Source: Pseudomonas coleopterorum (GTDB lineage: Bacteria > Pseudomonadota > Gammaproteobacteria > Pseudomonadales > Pseudomonadaceae). From it: 64,000 nucleotides of DNA. Shown here one piece after another: positions 8,754 through 16,543 of the stretch. The stretch covers positions 4,591,001 through 4,655,000 of the forward strand of contig NZ_FNTZ01000001.1 of NCBI RefSeq assembly GCF_900105555.1, in the 5' to 3' direction. The position numbers and the translations under genes are program-made. The notes under the pieces are model-generated. The model was not told where the DNA came from. It searched no databases and worked only from the letters and a program-made list of their open reading frames with translations. Every line of letters begins with the position of its first letter. Position 1 is the stretch's first letter.

Positions 8754-10169
8754 TCACAGGCCGGCGTGGGCGGCGATGGCGGCAGCGATGGCCAGGGCCA
8801 GCTCTTCGGGTTTGCGCTTGATCGAGTACTGGGTCAGCTCCGGATGGCTGTCGACGAAGCTGGTATTGAACTGGCCGCTGCGAAACTCGGGGTTGCGCAG
8901 GATTTCCTGGTAGTAGGCCGCCGTGGTCTTGATGCCTTGCAGGCGCATGTCATCGAGCGCCCGCAGGCCGCGGTCCATGGCCTCTTCCCAGGTCAAGGCC
9001 CAGACCACCAGTTTGAGGCACATGGAATCGTAGAACGGCGGAATGGTGTAGCCGGTGTAGATCGCTGTGTCGGTGCGCACGCCCGGCCCGCCGGGAGCGT
9101 AGTAGCGGGTGATCTTGCCGAAGCTGGGCAGGAAGTTGTTCTTCGGATCCTCGGCATTGATGCGGAACTGCAGGGCAAAGCCGCGGTGCACGATGTCCTC
9201 CTGCTTCACCGACAGCGCAAGGCCCGAAGCAATGCGGATCTGCTCGCGGACAATGTCGATACCGGTGATTTCCTCGGTGATGGTGTGCTCCACCTGCACC
9301 CGGGTATTCATCTCCATGAAATACACCTCGCCTTCGGCGAGCAGGAACTCCACGGTACCGGCGTTCTCGTAGCCGACCGCCTTGGCTGCGCGCACCGACA
9401 GGTCGCCGATGTAGGCGCGCTGCTCGGGGGTCAGCTGCGGGCTGGGGGCGATCTCGATGAGCTTCTGGTTGCGTCGCTGGATCGAACAGTCGCGTTCGAA
9501 CAGGTGCACCACATTGCCGAAGCGGTCACCCAGGATCTGCGCCTCGATGTGCTTGGGATTGACGATGCACTTTTCCAGGAACACCTCGGCCGAGCCAAAG
9601 GCCTTGGTCGCTTCGGAAATCACCCGTGGAAAGGCCTGCTCCAGTTCCTCGCGGCTGTTGCAACGGCGAATGCCTCGCCCACCGCCGCCCGAGGTAGCCT
9701 TGAGCATGACCGGGTAGCCAATGCGCTCACCCTCGGCCAACGCCTCGTGGATATCGGCGACGTTGCCCTCGGTGCCGGGCGTGACGGGTACGCCCGCCTT
9801 GATCATGCTGCGCCGGGCTTCGGTCTTGTCGCCCATGCGGCGAATGACCTCGGCCGACGGCCCGATGAACTTGACCCCGCGCTCGGCGCAGATGTCCGCC
9901 AGTTCGGCATTCTCGGAGAGAAAGCCATAGCCTGGATGCAAGGCATCGCAGCCGGTTTCCACCGCCAGGTTCACCAGCTTGCGCGGGTTCAAATAGCCGG
10001 CCAGGGGCTCGGCGCCGATGCTGTGGGCTTCGTCTGCGCGCTTGACGTGCAACGCGTGACGATCGGCTTCGGAATAGATCGCGACCGAACGAATGCCCAT
10101 TTCGGCGCAGGCTCGTACGATGCGTACGGCAATCTCACCTCGGTTGGCGATCAGGATCTTTTTTATCAC
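8754..10169 (-). CDS. pycA: Pyruvate carboxylase subunit A (biotin carboxylase)
   Basis: This 471-residue ATP-grasp enzyme carboxylates the biotin of the partner subunit with bicarbonate and ATP. The N-terminus IKKILIANRGEIAVRI is the biotin carboxylase signature. A glycine-rich ATP loop (SGGGGRGIR) and the catalytic MNTRVQVEH follow. The best start is GTG at 10169, with GAGGAA 8 bases upstream; an in-frame extension to 10256 has no family match. It is the first gene of the operon with the biotinyl subunit and is divergent from a LysR gene, which probably controls it. Confidence 0.92.
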   Translation of the reverse strand: MIKKILIANRGEIAVRIVRACAEMGIRSVAIYSEADRHALHVKRADEAHSIGAEPLAGYLNPRKLVNLAVETGCDALHPGYGFLSENAELADICAERGVKFIGPSAEVIRRMGDKTEARRSMIKAGVPVTPGTEGNVADIHEALAEGERIGYPVMLKATSGGGGRGIRRCNSREELEQAFPRVISEATKAFGSAEVFLEKCIVNPKHIEAQILGDRFGNVVHLFERDCSIQRRNQKLIEIAPSPQLTPEQRAYIGDLSVRAAKAVGYENAGTVEFLLAEGEVYFMEMNTRVQVEHTITEEITGIDIVREQIRIASGLALSVKQEDIVHRGFALQFRINAEDPKNNFLPSFGKITRYYAPGGPGVRTDTAIYTGYTIPPFYDSMCLKLVVWALTWEEAMDRGLRALDDMRLQGIKTTAAYYQEILRNPEFRSGQFNTSFVDSHPELTQYSIKRKPEELALAIAAAIAAHAGL

Positions 10170-10357
10170 TTTGAATTTCCTCGACCGATGAATCCATTCG
10201 GGTCGGTGCGTGGCCGACCCTTTGGGTAACCAGTTGTTTCCTGGTCGCCTCTGCAAGCTAGCGCGGTACGAGGATTAATAAAAATCAATCTTTGTTAGGT
10301 TACATATTAGCTAAAGCTTATAGTTGGTTGATTATCGTTCGAACATCGGATGGGGGC

Positions 10358-11320
10358 ATGCGTAAGTCACTGATGCGCCTGACATTGCGTCAGCTGCAAG
10401 TATTCAACGAGGTGTGCGATCTGCGCTCCTACAGCCGTGCCGCCGAAGAAATGTCGCTCACCCAGCCAGCGGTGAGCCTGCAGATTCGCCAGCTGGAAGA
10501 GCTGGTGGGCCAGCCACTGTTCGATTACGTGGGCAAGAAGCTCTATCTGACCGAAGCAGCCCAGGCGCTGCAGGCGGCCAGCCGCGACATCTTCGGCCGC
10601 CTGGAAAACCTCGACATGCAGCTCTCCGACATGCAGGGCTCCCTGCAGGGGCAGCTCAAGCTGGCGGTCGAATCCAGTGCCAAGTACTTCACGCCCCATC
10701 TGTTCGCCGCCTTCCGCACCCTGCACCCGGAGGTCAACCTGCAGCTCACGGTGGTCAACCGCGCCCAGGTGATCCGCCGCCTGAGCGACAACCGCGACGA
10801 CGTGACCATCATGTCGATGGTGCCGCAGGACATGGGCTTGGACTTCATGCCTTTCCTCAACAATCCGATCGTCGCCGTCGCCCCGCCCGAGCATCCGCTG
10901 TGCCAGTTCGAACGGCTGAGCCTGCAGGAGCTGCAAGCCTATACGTTGCTGGTGCGCGAACAAGGTTCGGGCACGCGCCGGGCCTGTGAGGAATATTTCA
11001 AGGAGAAACGTGTGTACTTCACGCAGACCCTGGAAGTGGCATCTGCCGAAGCCCAGCGCGAATGCGTGATCGCAGGCCTGGGGCTGGCGCTGCTGACGCG
11101 CCATGCCGTCGCCCGGGAGTTATCCACAGGCACGCTGCGAGAGTTGCCTGTGGCAGAACTGCCGTTGCAGCGCAGCTGGTGCGTGGTGCAGGCCAAGGCG
11201 CGGCGTCAGTCGCCGGTGGCGTTGGCCTTCGCCGCGTTCATCCGTGCCGAGCGGGCGCAGATCACGACGCTGGTCGAGCGCTTTGCCGGACATCCACCGA
11301 CACCGTCTGCCAGACGTTGA
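10358..11320 (+). CDS. LysR-type regulator, probable controller of pyruvate carboxylase
   Basis: The product has 320 residues. The N-terminal winged helix-turn-helix is LTLRQLQVFNEVCDLRSYSRAAEEMSLT in type, and the C-terminal part is a periplasmic-binding-like effector domain. The start at 10358 gives the length usual for the family; an in-frame upstream codon at 10292 would add an unlikely 22 residues. The 188-base divergent region with pycA is A+T-rich and should hold both promoters and the LysR sites. The gene's last 59 bases overlap a conserved small gene on the other strand. Divergence next to the pyruvate carboxylase genes is, as I recall, conserved in other pseudomonads. The effector is not known from the sequence. 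Confidence 0.85.
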   Translation: MRKSLMRLTLRQLQVFNEVCDLRSYSRAAEEMSLTQPAVSLQIRQLEELVGQPLFDYVGKKLYLTEAAQALQAASRDIFGRLENLDMQLSDMQGSLQGQLKLAVESSAKYFTPHLFAAFRTLHPEVNLQLTVVNRAQVIRRLSDNRDDVTIMSMVPQDMGLDFMPFLNNPIVAVAPPEHPLCQFERLSLQELQAYTLLVREQGSGTRRACEEYFKEKRVYFTQTLEVASAEAQRECVIAGLGLALLTRHAVARELSTGTLRELPVAELPLQRSWCVVQAKARRQSPVALAFAAFIRAERAQITTLVERFAGHPPTPSARR

Positions 11321-11477
11321 GCTGGGCGTCGTCGCCAATTTCCTGGAGCAGGCGACGCTGCTCGGCGTAGCTTTCGATCGCACGGCGAAACTCCATGCGG
11401 CGCTGATCTTCCTGCTGACGTTTGGTGCGGGCGGCACTGTTGCCTTGCGCTTGCGAGCCATCGACGTAACGAGCCAT
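11262..11477 (-). CDS. Small conserved hypothetical protein (71 residues)
   Basis: This short protein, rich in Arg, Gln and Glu (RTKRQQEDQRRMEFRRAIES), is predicted to be helical, and it resembles a small hypothetical protein I recall from other Pseudomonas genomes at this place. The ATG at 11477 has a good GGGAG seven bases upstream. The C-terminal 20 or so codons overlap the 3' end of the convergent LysR gene. No known domain or membrane segment is visible. Function unknown; the helical, charged sequence could mean a nucleic-acid or protein-binding role, but this is a guess. Confidence 0.65.
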   Translation of the reverse strand: MARYVDGSQAQGNSAARTKRQQEDQRRMEFRRAIESYAEQRRLLQEIGDDAQLNVWQTVSVDVRQSARPAS

Positions 11478-11578
11478 TGCCTGTCTCCCAGTTCGAGTTC
11501 GGGAGTACAGGGTGGCGTGGGTGTATGAAGGTTTGGCGACGGGGCGGTGAACATCGGGTTAAACCCATCACGCCTCGC

Positions 11579-12454
11579 TCAGTCCTCGTGGGCCTCGTGG
11601 GCCTTCAACGACTTGGGCGACAGGCGCAGGCTGCGCAGACTGCGCTTGACGCTCTTCAAGTGATTGACCAGGTCCGGGCCACGGGCCATCGCCACGCCCA
11701 TGGCCAGCACGTCGATCACCACCAGGTGGGCGATACGCGAGGCCAGCGGCGTATAGATCTCGGTGTCTTCGTGCACATCGACCGCCAGGTTGACCGTCGC
11801 CAGCTCCGCCAGCGGCGTCTGCCCCGGACACAGGGAGATCAACGTGGCGCCACTTTCGCGCACCAGGTTGGCGGTGATCAGCAGGTCCTTGGAGCGCCCC
11901 GATTGGGAGATGCACACGGCCACGTCGGTCGGCTTGAGGGTCACCGCCGACATGGCCTGCATGTGCGGGTCCGAATAGGCCGCCGCCGTGAGCAGCAGGC
12001 GGAAGAACTTGTGCTGGGCATCGGCCGCCACCGCGCCAGAGGCGCCGAAACCATAGAACTCGACCCGCTGCGCCGTGACCATGGCGCTGATCGCCCGTTG
12101 CAAGGCTTCGGGGTCGAGCTTCTCGCGCACTTCCATCAAGGTATGCAGGGTGGTGTCGAAGATCTTCAGGCTGTAGTCGGCCACCGAGTCGTCTTCGTGA
12201 ATGGCGAACTGGCCGAAGCTCGCCCCCGCCGCCAGACTCTGCGCCAGCTTGAGCTTGAGGTCCTGGAAGCCGGTGCAGCCGATCGCGCGGCAGAAGCGCA
12301 CGATGGTCGGCTCGCTGATGCCCACGCTGTGCGCCAGATCGGCCATGGAGCTGTGCATCACCGCCGCAGGGTCCAGCAGCACATGCTCGGCAACCTTGAG
12401 TTCGGATTTGCGCAGCAGGTGGCGAGACTGGTCGATGTGTTGCAGCAGGTTCAA
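11579..12454 (-). CDS. RpiR family transcriptional regulator (HTH plus SIS domain)
   Basis: The product has 291 residues. An N-terminal helix-turn-helix of RpiR type (SMADLAHSVGISEPTIVRFCRAIG) is followed by a SIS sugar-phosphate binding domain (VEFYGFGASGAVAADAQHKFF ... CISQSGRSKDLL). Relatives such as HexR sense phosphosugars of the Entner-Doudoroff pathway. The N-terminus differs from the HexR I remember, so I call it a HexR-like paralogue. Its own promoter region carries a 23-bp perfect palindrome matching HexR/RpiR-type sites, which suggests autoregulation. The C-terminus is rich in Leu, Lys and Ser and ends in a short acidic tail. Confidence 0.85.
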   Translation of the reverse strand: MNLLQHIDQSRHLLRKSELKVAEHVLLDPAAVMHSSMADLAHSVGISEPTIVRFCRAIGCTGFQDLKLKLAQSLAAGASFGQFAIHEDDSVADYSLKIFDTTLHTLMEVREKLDPEALQRAISAMVTAQRVEFYGFGASGAVAADAQHKFFRLLLTAAAYSDPHMQAMSAVTLKPTDVAVCISQSGRSKDLLITANLVRESGATLISLCPGQTPLAELATVNLAVDVHEDTEIYTPLASRIAHLVVIDVLAMGVAMARGPDLVNHLKSVKRSLRSLRLSPKSLKAHEAHED

Positions 12455-12497
12455 GGGACAGCTTCCGCTAAAGGAGTCGAGGGGCCAGGATGTAGCT

Positions 12498-12520
12498 GGC
12501 CTGTAGTTATACTACAGGCC
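12498..12520. promoter_or_regulatory. 23-bp perfect palindromic operator upstream of the RpiR gene
   Basis: Two perfect 10-bp arms, GGCCTGTAGT and ACTACAGGCC, flank TAT. The core TGTAGT-N3-ACTACA is of the type bound by RpiR/HexR regulators. It lies 44 bases upstream of the RpiR start and 172 bases upstream of uvrD, so autoregulation of the RpiR gene is the simplest reading. Confidence 0.75.
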
Positions 12521-12691
12521 TCGGTGATCGCCCAGTTAAACGTCTCAGCACCCGCCGCGCAGGCAAAAACGGCCGCACATTGCTCGGCGCACACGTCGAA
12601 TCTGCACCTTATGTCCGACACTCGCAGGATTTGTCTCGCAAGCGACAACTCTTGTTTGCCCCAACTCCATCGCGCACCCTAAAATGCCGGA

Positions 12692-14875
12692 ATGCGCGAT
12701 GACCTCTCCCTTCTGCTGAATTCCCTCAACGATGCCCAACGCCAGGCCGTAGCCGCCTCCGTCGGCCGTCAGTTGGTCCTGGCCGGTGCTGGTTCCGGTA
12801 AAACCCGAGTGCTGGTTCACCGTATCGCCTGGTTGATCCAGGTCGAAAACGCCTCGCCCCACTCCATCCTGTCGGTGACGTTCACCAACAAGGCCGCTGC
12901 CGAGATGCGCCAGCGCATCGAGCAGTTGATGGGTATCAACCCGGCCGGCATGTGGGTAGGCACCTTCCACGGCCTGGCCCACCGCCTGCTGCGCGCGCAC
13001 TGGCAGGAAGCCAACCTGAACCAGAATTTCCAGATTCTAGACAGCGACGACCAGCAACGTCTGGTCAAGCGGGTCATGCGCGAGCTGGGCCTGGACGAGC
13101 AGAAATGGCCGGCGCGCCAGGCGCAGTGGTTCATCAATGGGCAGAAGGACGAGGGTCTGCGCCCGCAGCACATCCAGCCTGGCGGCGATCTGTTCCTGGC
13201 AACCATGCGCTCGGTCTACGAAGCGTACGAGGCAGCCTGTGCACGGGCCGGCGTGATCGACTTCTCCGAACTACTGCTGCGCGCCCTCGACCTGTGGCGC
13301 GACAACCCCAGCCTGCTGGCGCACTACCAACGTCGTTTCCGCCATGTGCTGGTCGACGAATTCCAGGACACCAACGCCGTGCAGTACGCCTGGCTGCGGC
13401 TGCTGGCACAAGGTGGCGACAGCTTGATGGTGGTGGGTGACGATGACCAGTCGATCTACGGCTGGCGCGGTGCCAAGATCGAGAACATCCACCAGTATTC
13501 CGCCGACTTCCCGGACTCCCAGCTGATTCGCCTGGAGCAGAACTACCGTTCCACGGCGGGTATCCTCAAGGCCGCCAACGCGCTGATCGCCAACAACAGC
13601 GGGCGACTGGGCAAGGAACTGTGGACCGACGGCGACGATGGCGAGCCGCTGAGCCTGTATGCCGCGTTCAATGAACACGACGAGGCGCGCTACGTGGTCG
13701 AAACCATCGAGAGCGCCCTCAAGACCGGCCTGGCGCGCAGCGACGTCGCCATTCTGTACCGCTCCAACGCCCAGTCGCGGGTGCTGGAAGAGGCGCTGCT
13801 GCGCGAGCGCATTCCCTACCGCATCTACGGTGGCCAGCGCTTCTTCGAACGCGCCGAAATCAAGAACGCCATGGCCTACCTGCGCCTGCTCGAAGGGCGC
13901 GGCAACGATGCAGCCCTGGAACGCGTGATCAACGTCCCGCCCCGTGGCCTGGGCGAGAAGACCGTCGAAGCCATCCGCCAGCATGCACGTCACGCCGAAC
14001 TGTCGATGTGGGAAGCCGGGCGGCAACTGGTGGCCAACAAGGGCCTGACCGGTCGCGCCGCCAACGCCCTGGGCGCGTTCATGGAGCTGATCGAGAACCT
14101 GGCCGCCAAGGTCATGCACATGCCGCTGCACCTGATGACCCAGACCGTCATCGAGCAGTCCGGCCTGATCGTCTATCACCAGGAAGAAAAGGGTGAAAAA
14201 GGCCAGGCACGGGTGGAAAACCTCGAGGAACTGGTCAGCGCCGCGCGCAACTTCGAAAACAGCGAAGAAGACGCCGACCTCACGCCCCTGGCCGCATTTC
14301 TTGGCCATGCGTCCCTCGAAGCCGGCGACACCCAGGCCGAGGAGCACGAAGACAGCGTTCAGTTGATGACCCTGCACAGTGCCAAGGGCCTGGAGTTTCC
14401 CTACGTGTTCCTGGTGGGCATGGAAGAGGGCCTGTTCCCGCACAAGATGAGCCTTGAAGAGCCTGGTCGCCTGGAAGAAGAACGCCGCCTGGCCTATGTC
14501 GGCATCACCCGGGCCATGCAGCACCTGGTGATGACCTATGCCGAAACACGCCGTCTGTACGGTAGCGAGACGTACAACAAGGTCTCGCGCTTCGTGCGCG
14601 AAGTGCCCGCCGGGCTGATTCAGGAAGTGCGCCTGTCCAACAGTGTGAGCCGTCCCTTCGGCGGGGGTCAGGCACAGAACTCGAGCAGCCTGTTCGGGGC
14701 TGCCGCCATCCCGGAAACCCAGTTCAATCTCGGCCAGCGGGTACAGCATTCGGTTTTCGGCGAGGGTGTGATCCTCAACTTCGAAGGCTCCGGCGCCCAG
14801 GCGCGGGTGCAGGTCAACTTCGCCGAAGGCAGCAAGTGGCTGATGCTGGGGTACGCGAAACTGGAGGCGGTGTAA
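12692..14875 (+). CDS. uvrD: DNA helicase II (UvrD), SF1 3'-5' helicase
   Basis: The product has 727 residues, close to the size of UvrD. It has the Walker A LAGAGSGKTRVL (motif I), motif Ia SVTFTNKAAAEMRQR, Walker B VDEFQDTN, motif III VVGDDDQSIYGWRGA, motif IV with LEQNYRS, motif V LMTLHSAKGLEFPYVFLVGMEEGLFPH and motif VI RRLAYVGITRA. The C-terminal Tudor-like segment (GQRVQHSVFGEGVIL) contacts RNA polymerase in UvrD and PcrA. It acts in nucleotide excision repair and mismatch repair. The ATG at 12692 lacks a strong Shine-Dalgarno sequence but gives the family N-terminus. Confidence 0.95.
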   Translation: MRDDLSLLLNSLNDAQRQAVAASVGRQLVLAGAGSGKTRVLVHRIAWLIQVENASPHSILSVTFTNKAAAEMRQRIEQLMGINPAGMWVGTFHGLAHRLLRAHWQEANLNQNFQILDSDDQQRLVKRVMRELGLDEQKWPARQAQWFINGQKDEGLRPQHIQPGGDLFLATMRSVYEAYEAACARAGVIDFSELLLRALDLWRDNPSLLAHYQRRFRHVLVDEFQDTNAVQYAWLRLLAQGGDSLMVVGDDDQSIYGWRGAKIENIHQYSADFPDSQLIRLEQNYRSTAGILKAANALIANNSGRLGKELWTDGDDGEPLSLYAAFNEHDEARYVVETIESALKTGLARSDVAILYRSNAQSRVLEEALLRERIPYRIYGGQRFFERAEIKNAMAYLRLLEGRGNDAALERVINVPPRGLGEKTVEAIRQHARHAELSMWEAGRQLVANKGLTGRAANALGAFMELIENLAAKVMHMPLHLMTQTVIEQSGLIVYHQEEKGEKGQARVENLEELVSAARNFENSEEDADLTPLAAFLGHASLEAGDTQAEEHEDSVQLMTLHSAKGLEFPYVFLVGMEEGLFPHKMSLEEPGRLEEERRLAYVGITRAMQHLVMTYAETRRLYGSETYNKVSRFVREVPAGLIQEVRLSNSVSRPFGGGQAQNSSSLFGAAAIPETQFNLGQRVQHSVFGEGVILNFEGSGAQARVQVNFAEGSKWLMLGYAKLEAV

Positions 14876-14888
14876 CGGTTGGCTTCCT

Positions 14889-14924
14889 GGCCTTTTCGCA
14901 GTGCTCGGCGGCCGCGAAAAGGCC
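14889..14924 (+). terminator. Inverted repeat after uvrD, possible terminator
   Basis: An 11-bp perfect stem (14889-14899 with 14914-14924, GGCCTTTTCGC) has a 14-base loop and starts 13 bases after the uvrD stop. There is no run of T after it, so it may be an mRNA-stabilising hairpin or a weak terminator. Confidence 0.45.
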
Positions 14925-15066
14925 GACACTGCATTTTCCACAGGCAGTGAAATTTCCTACGCCGCTTTTCGCAATTACGCAAAAGCTCGAAACATGTTGT
15001 CACTAGCTATGTACAGCACACCTGTGCAACATGACTCGCGTGCAATCCACCTAACGGAATGAACCT

Positions 15067-15918
15067 ATGCAACGATTTCTCAGCATGGCTCTGGCCCTTT
15101 GCATTGGCCTGACCATGAGCCTGGATGCCAGTGCCAAACGCTTCGGCGGCGGCAAGAGCATGGGCGCAGCCCCGACTCACCAGACGCGCCAGGCCGCGCC
15201 TGCCACTCCAGGTGCCACAGCCGCCGTACCGGGCCGTGCCGCCCCTGCCGCGAGCGGTGCTTCGCGCTGGTTGGGCCCTCTGGCCGGCCTCGCCGCCGGT
15301 GGCCTGCTGGCCTCCATGTTCATGGGCGACGGCTTCCAGGGCATGCAGATCTTCGACTTCCTGATCATGGCAGTCATCGCCTTCCTGATCTTCCGCTTCA
15401 TCGCCGCTCGCCGTCGCAAGCAGCAAGGCCCGCAAATGGCTGGCGCCGGTGCACCTTACCAGCGTGAAACCATCAACCAGGCCCCTGCCCAGCCGTCGAT
15501 CTTCGGTGGTGCAAGCGGTGCTTCCGCAGCCCGTCCGGTGATCAACGCGCCGGCCTGGTTCAACGAAGAGAACTTCCTGAACGCCGCACGCAACCACTTC
15601 CAGTCGCTGCAGCAGCACTGGGACGCGAACGAGATGGACAAGATCGCCGAGTTCGTCACCCCACAGATGCTGCAATCGCTGAAGCAGGAACGCGCCGAGC
15701 TGGGTGATGGCTTCCAGTCCACCTACATCGACGATCTGCATGTACAGCTGGAAGGCGTGGATGATCGTGCCGAGAAGACTATCGCTACCCTGACATTCGT
15801 TGGTGTATCGAAGACTTCGCGCTTCGACAAGGGCGAACCCTTCAGCGAAAGCTGGAACATGGAACGCGCCCAGGGCGAGAACCAGCCTTGGCTGGTGGCC
15901 GGTATCCGCCAGAACTGA
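15067..15918 (+). CDS. Tim44-like domain membrane protein
   Basis: The product has 283 residues. There is a signal-like N-terminus (about 25 residues, ending near DASA), an Ala/Pro-rich linker, two hydrophobic segments at about residues 77-92 and 98-117 (MQIFDFLIMAVIAFLIFRFIAARRRK) followed by basic residues, and a C-terminal Tim44-like domain (NAARNHFQSLQQHWDANEMDKIAEFVTP). In mitochondria Tim44 tethers Hsp70 to the import pore; the bacterial homologues have no established role. It is a single gene with its own terminator. Confidence 0.8.
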   Translation: MQRFLSMALALCIGLTMSLDASAKRFGGGKSMGAAPTHQTRQAAPATPGATAAVPGRAAPAASGASRWLGPLAGLAAGGLLASMFMGDGFQGMQIFDFLIMAVIAFLIFRFIAARRRKQQGPQMAGAGAPYQRETINQAPAQPSIFGGASGASAARPVINAPAWFNEENFLNAARNHFQSLQQHWDANEMDKIAEFVTPQMLQSLKQERAELGDGFQSTYIDDLHVQLEGVDDRAEKTIATLTFVGVSKTSRFDKGEPFSESWNMERAQGENQPWLVAGIRQN

Positions 15919-15935
15919 TACGCGTCACGCTTTGC

Positions 15936-15964
15936 AAAGCCCCGGCCCTGGTCGGGGCTTTTGC
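15936..15964 (+). terminator. Rho-independent terminator after the Tim44-like gene
   Basis: An 8-bp stem AAGCCCCG/CGGGGCTT (15937-15944 with 15953-15960) is followed by T residues. It lies 18 bases downstream of the stop. Confidence 0.85.
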
Positions 15965-16035
15965 ATTTTGAACGTTGCATCCATTTCCAGCTAAGGTATA
16001 AACCGCAGCGCGTATTCTGGTCAGAGGAAAACATC

Positions 16036-16443
16036 GTGGAAGAAGTGATCGAGCAGCTCCGAGAAGCCAACGAACCGGTACCGGTTCCCCTGGAACTGCC
16101 AGACGAAGACCTGCTGGTCGAGATCGAAGAGCAGTTGTTCATCAACATTCCGTTCGTCTTCAAGGAATATCTGCTCACCGTCAGCGACGTGGTGTACGGC
16201 AGCCTGGAGCCGGTTACCGTGACCGATCCGCAATCGCACACCTACCTGCCGGACGTTGCGGCGACGGCATGGGACCTCGGCGTCCCGCGCGAGCTGATCC
16301 CGATTTGTCAGGACGGCGACGATTACTACTGTGTCGAAGAAGACGGCACCGTCGTGTTGTGGTCGGGCGAAGAAGAGCTGGTGACCGAGGAAAGCTGGGA
16401 GTCTGTCTGGCATTGGGCGCGGGACGTCTGGCTGGAAAGCTGA
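16036..16443 (+). CDS. SMI1/KNR4 (SUKH) family protein
   Basis: This 135-residue acidic protein has the SMI1/KNR4-type core (DEDLLVEIEEQLFINIPFVFKEYLL, then YLPDVAATAWDLGVP and ICQDGDDYYCVEEDGTVVLW). The superfamily includes immunity proteins against contact-dependent toxins and general yeast regulators. No toxin gene is adjacent, and it is a conserved orphan in pseudomonads as far as I recall, so an immunity role is not supported by context. The GTG start at 16036 has AGAGGA about 10 bases upstream; an ATG-less extension to 15961 lies in the terminator and is unlikely. Confidence 0.7.
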   Translation: MEEVIEQLREANEPVPVPLELPDEDLLVEIEEQLFINIPFVFKEYLLTVSDVVYGSLEPVTVTDPQSHTYLPDVAATAWDLGVPRELIPICQDGDDYYCVEEDGTVVLWSGEEELVTEESWESVWHWARDVWLES

Positions 16444-16495
16444 TCGGTACAGGCAGGTGTGACCTTTTCACAGCTCGATGGCGCGCCGCCAACCT

Positions 16496-16525
16496 TGTGG
16501 GAGCGGTTCTACCCGCGAAGAGGCC
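16496..16525. repeat. REP-like element, single copy
   Basis: A sequence of the P. putida REP type (TGTGGGAGCGG ... CCCGCGAAGAGGCC) lies between the stop of the SMI1/KNR4 gene and the end of the convergent antiporter gene. Related sequences occur at 58676-58698 and 62610-62655. Confidence 0.6.
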
Positions 16526-16543
16526 AAACCTGCCTACCCAACT

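Noticed and set aside
6838-8913. 691-residue open frame on the plus strand
   Set aside because: Antisense to the biotinylated pyruvate carboxylase subunit; His/Leu/Gln/Asp-rich sequence typical of a shadow frame.
8742-10229. 495-residue open frame on the plus strand
   Set aside because: Antisense to the biotin carboxylase gene and without similarity or ribosome binding site.
13271-14941. 556-residue open frame opposite uvrD
   Set aside because: Antisense shadow; uvrD has all helicase motifs.
16036-16443. An immunity gene of a contact-dependent toxin system
   Set aside because: The SMI1/KNR4 fold fits, but there is no toxin, secretion gene or array of immunity genes nearby.
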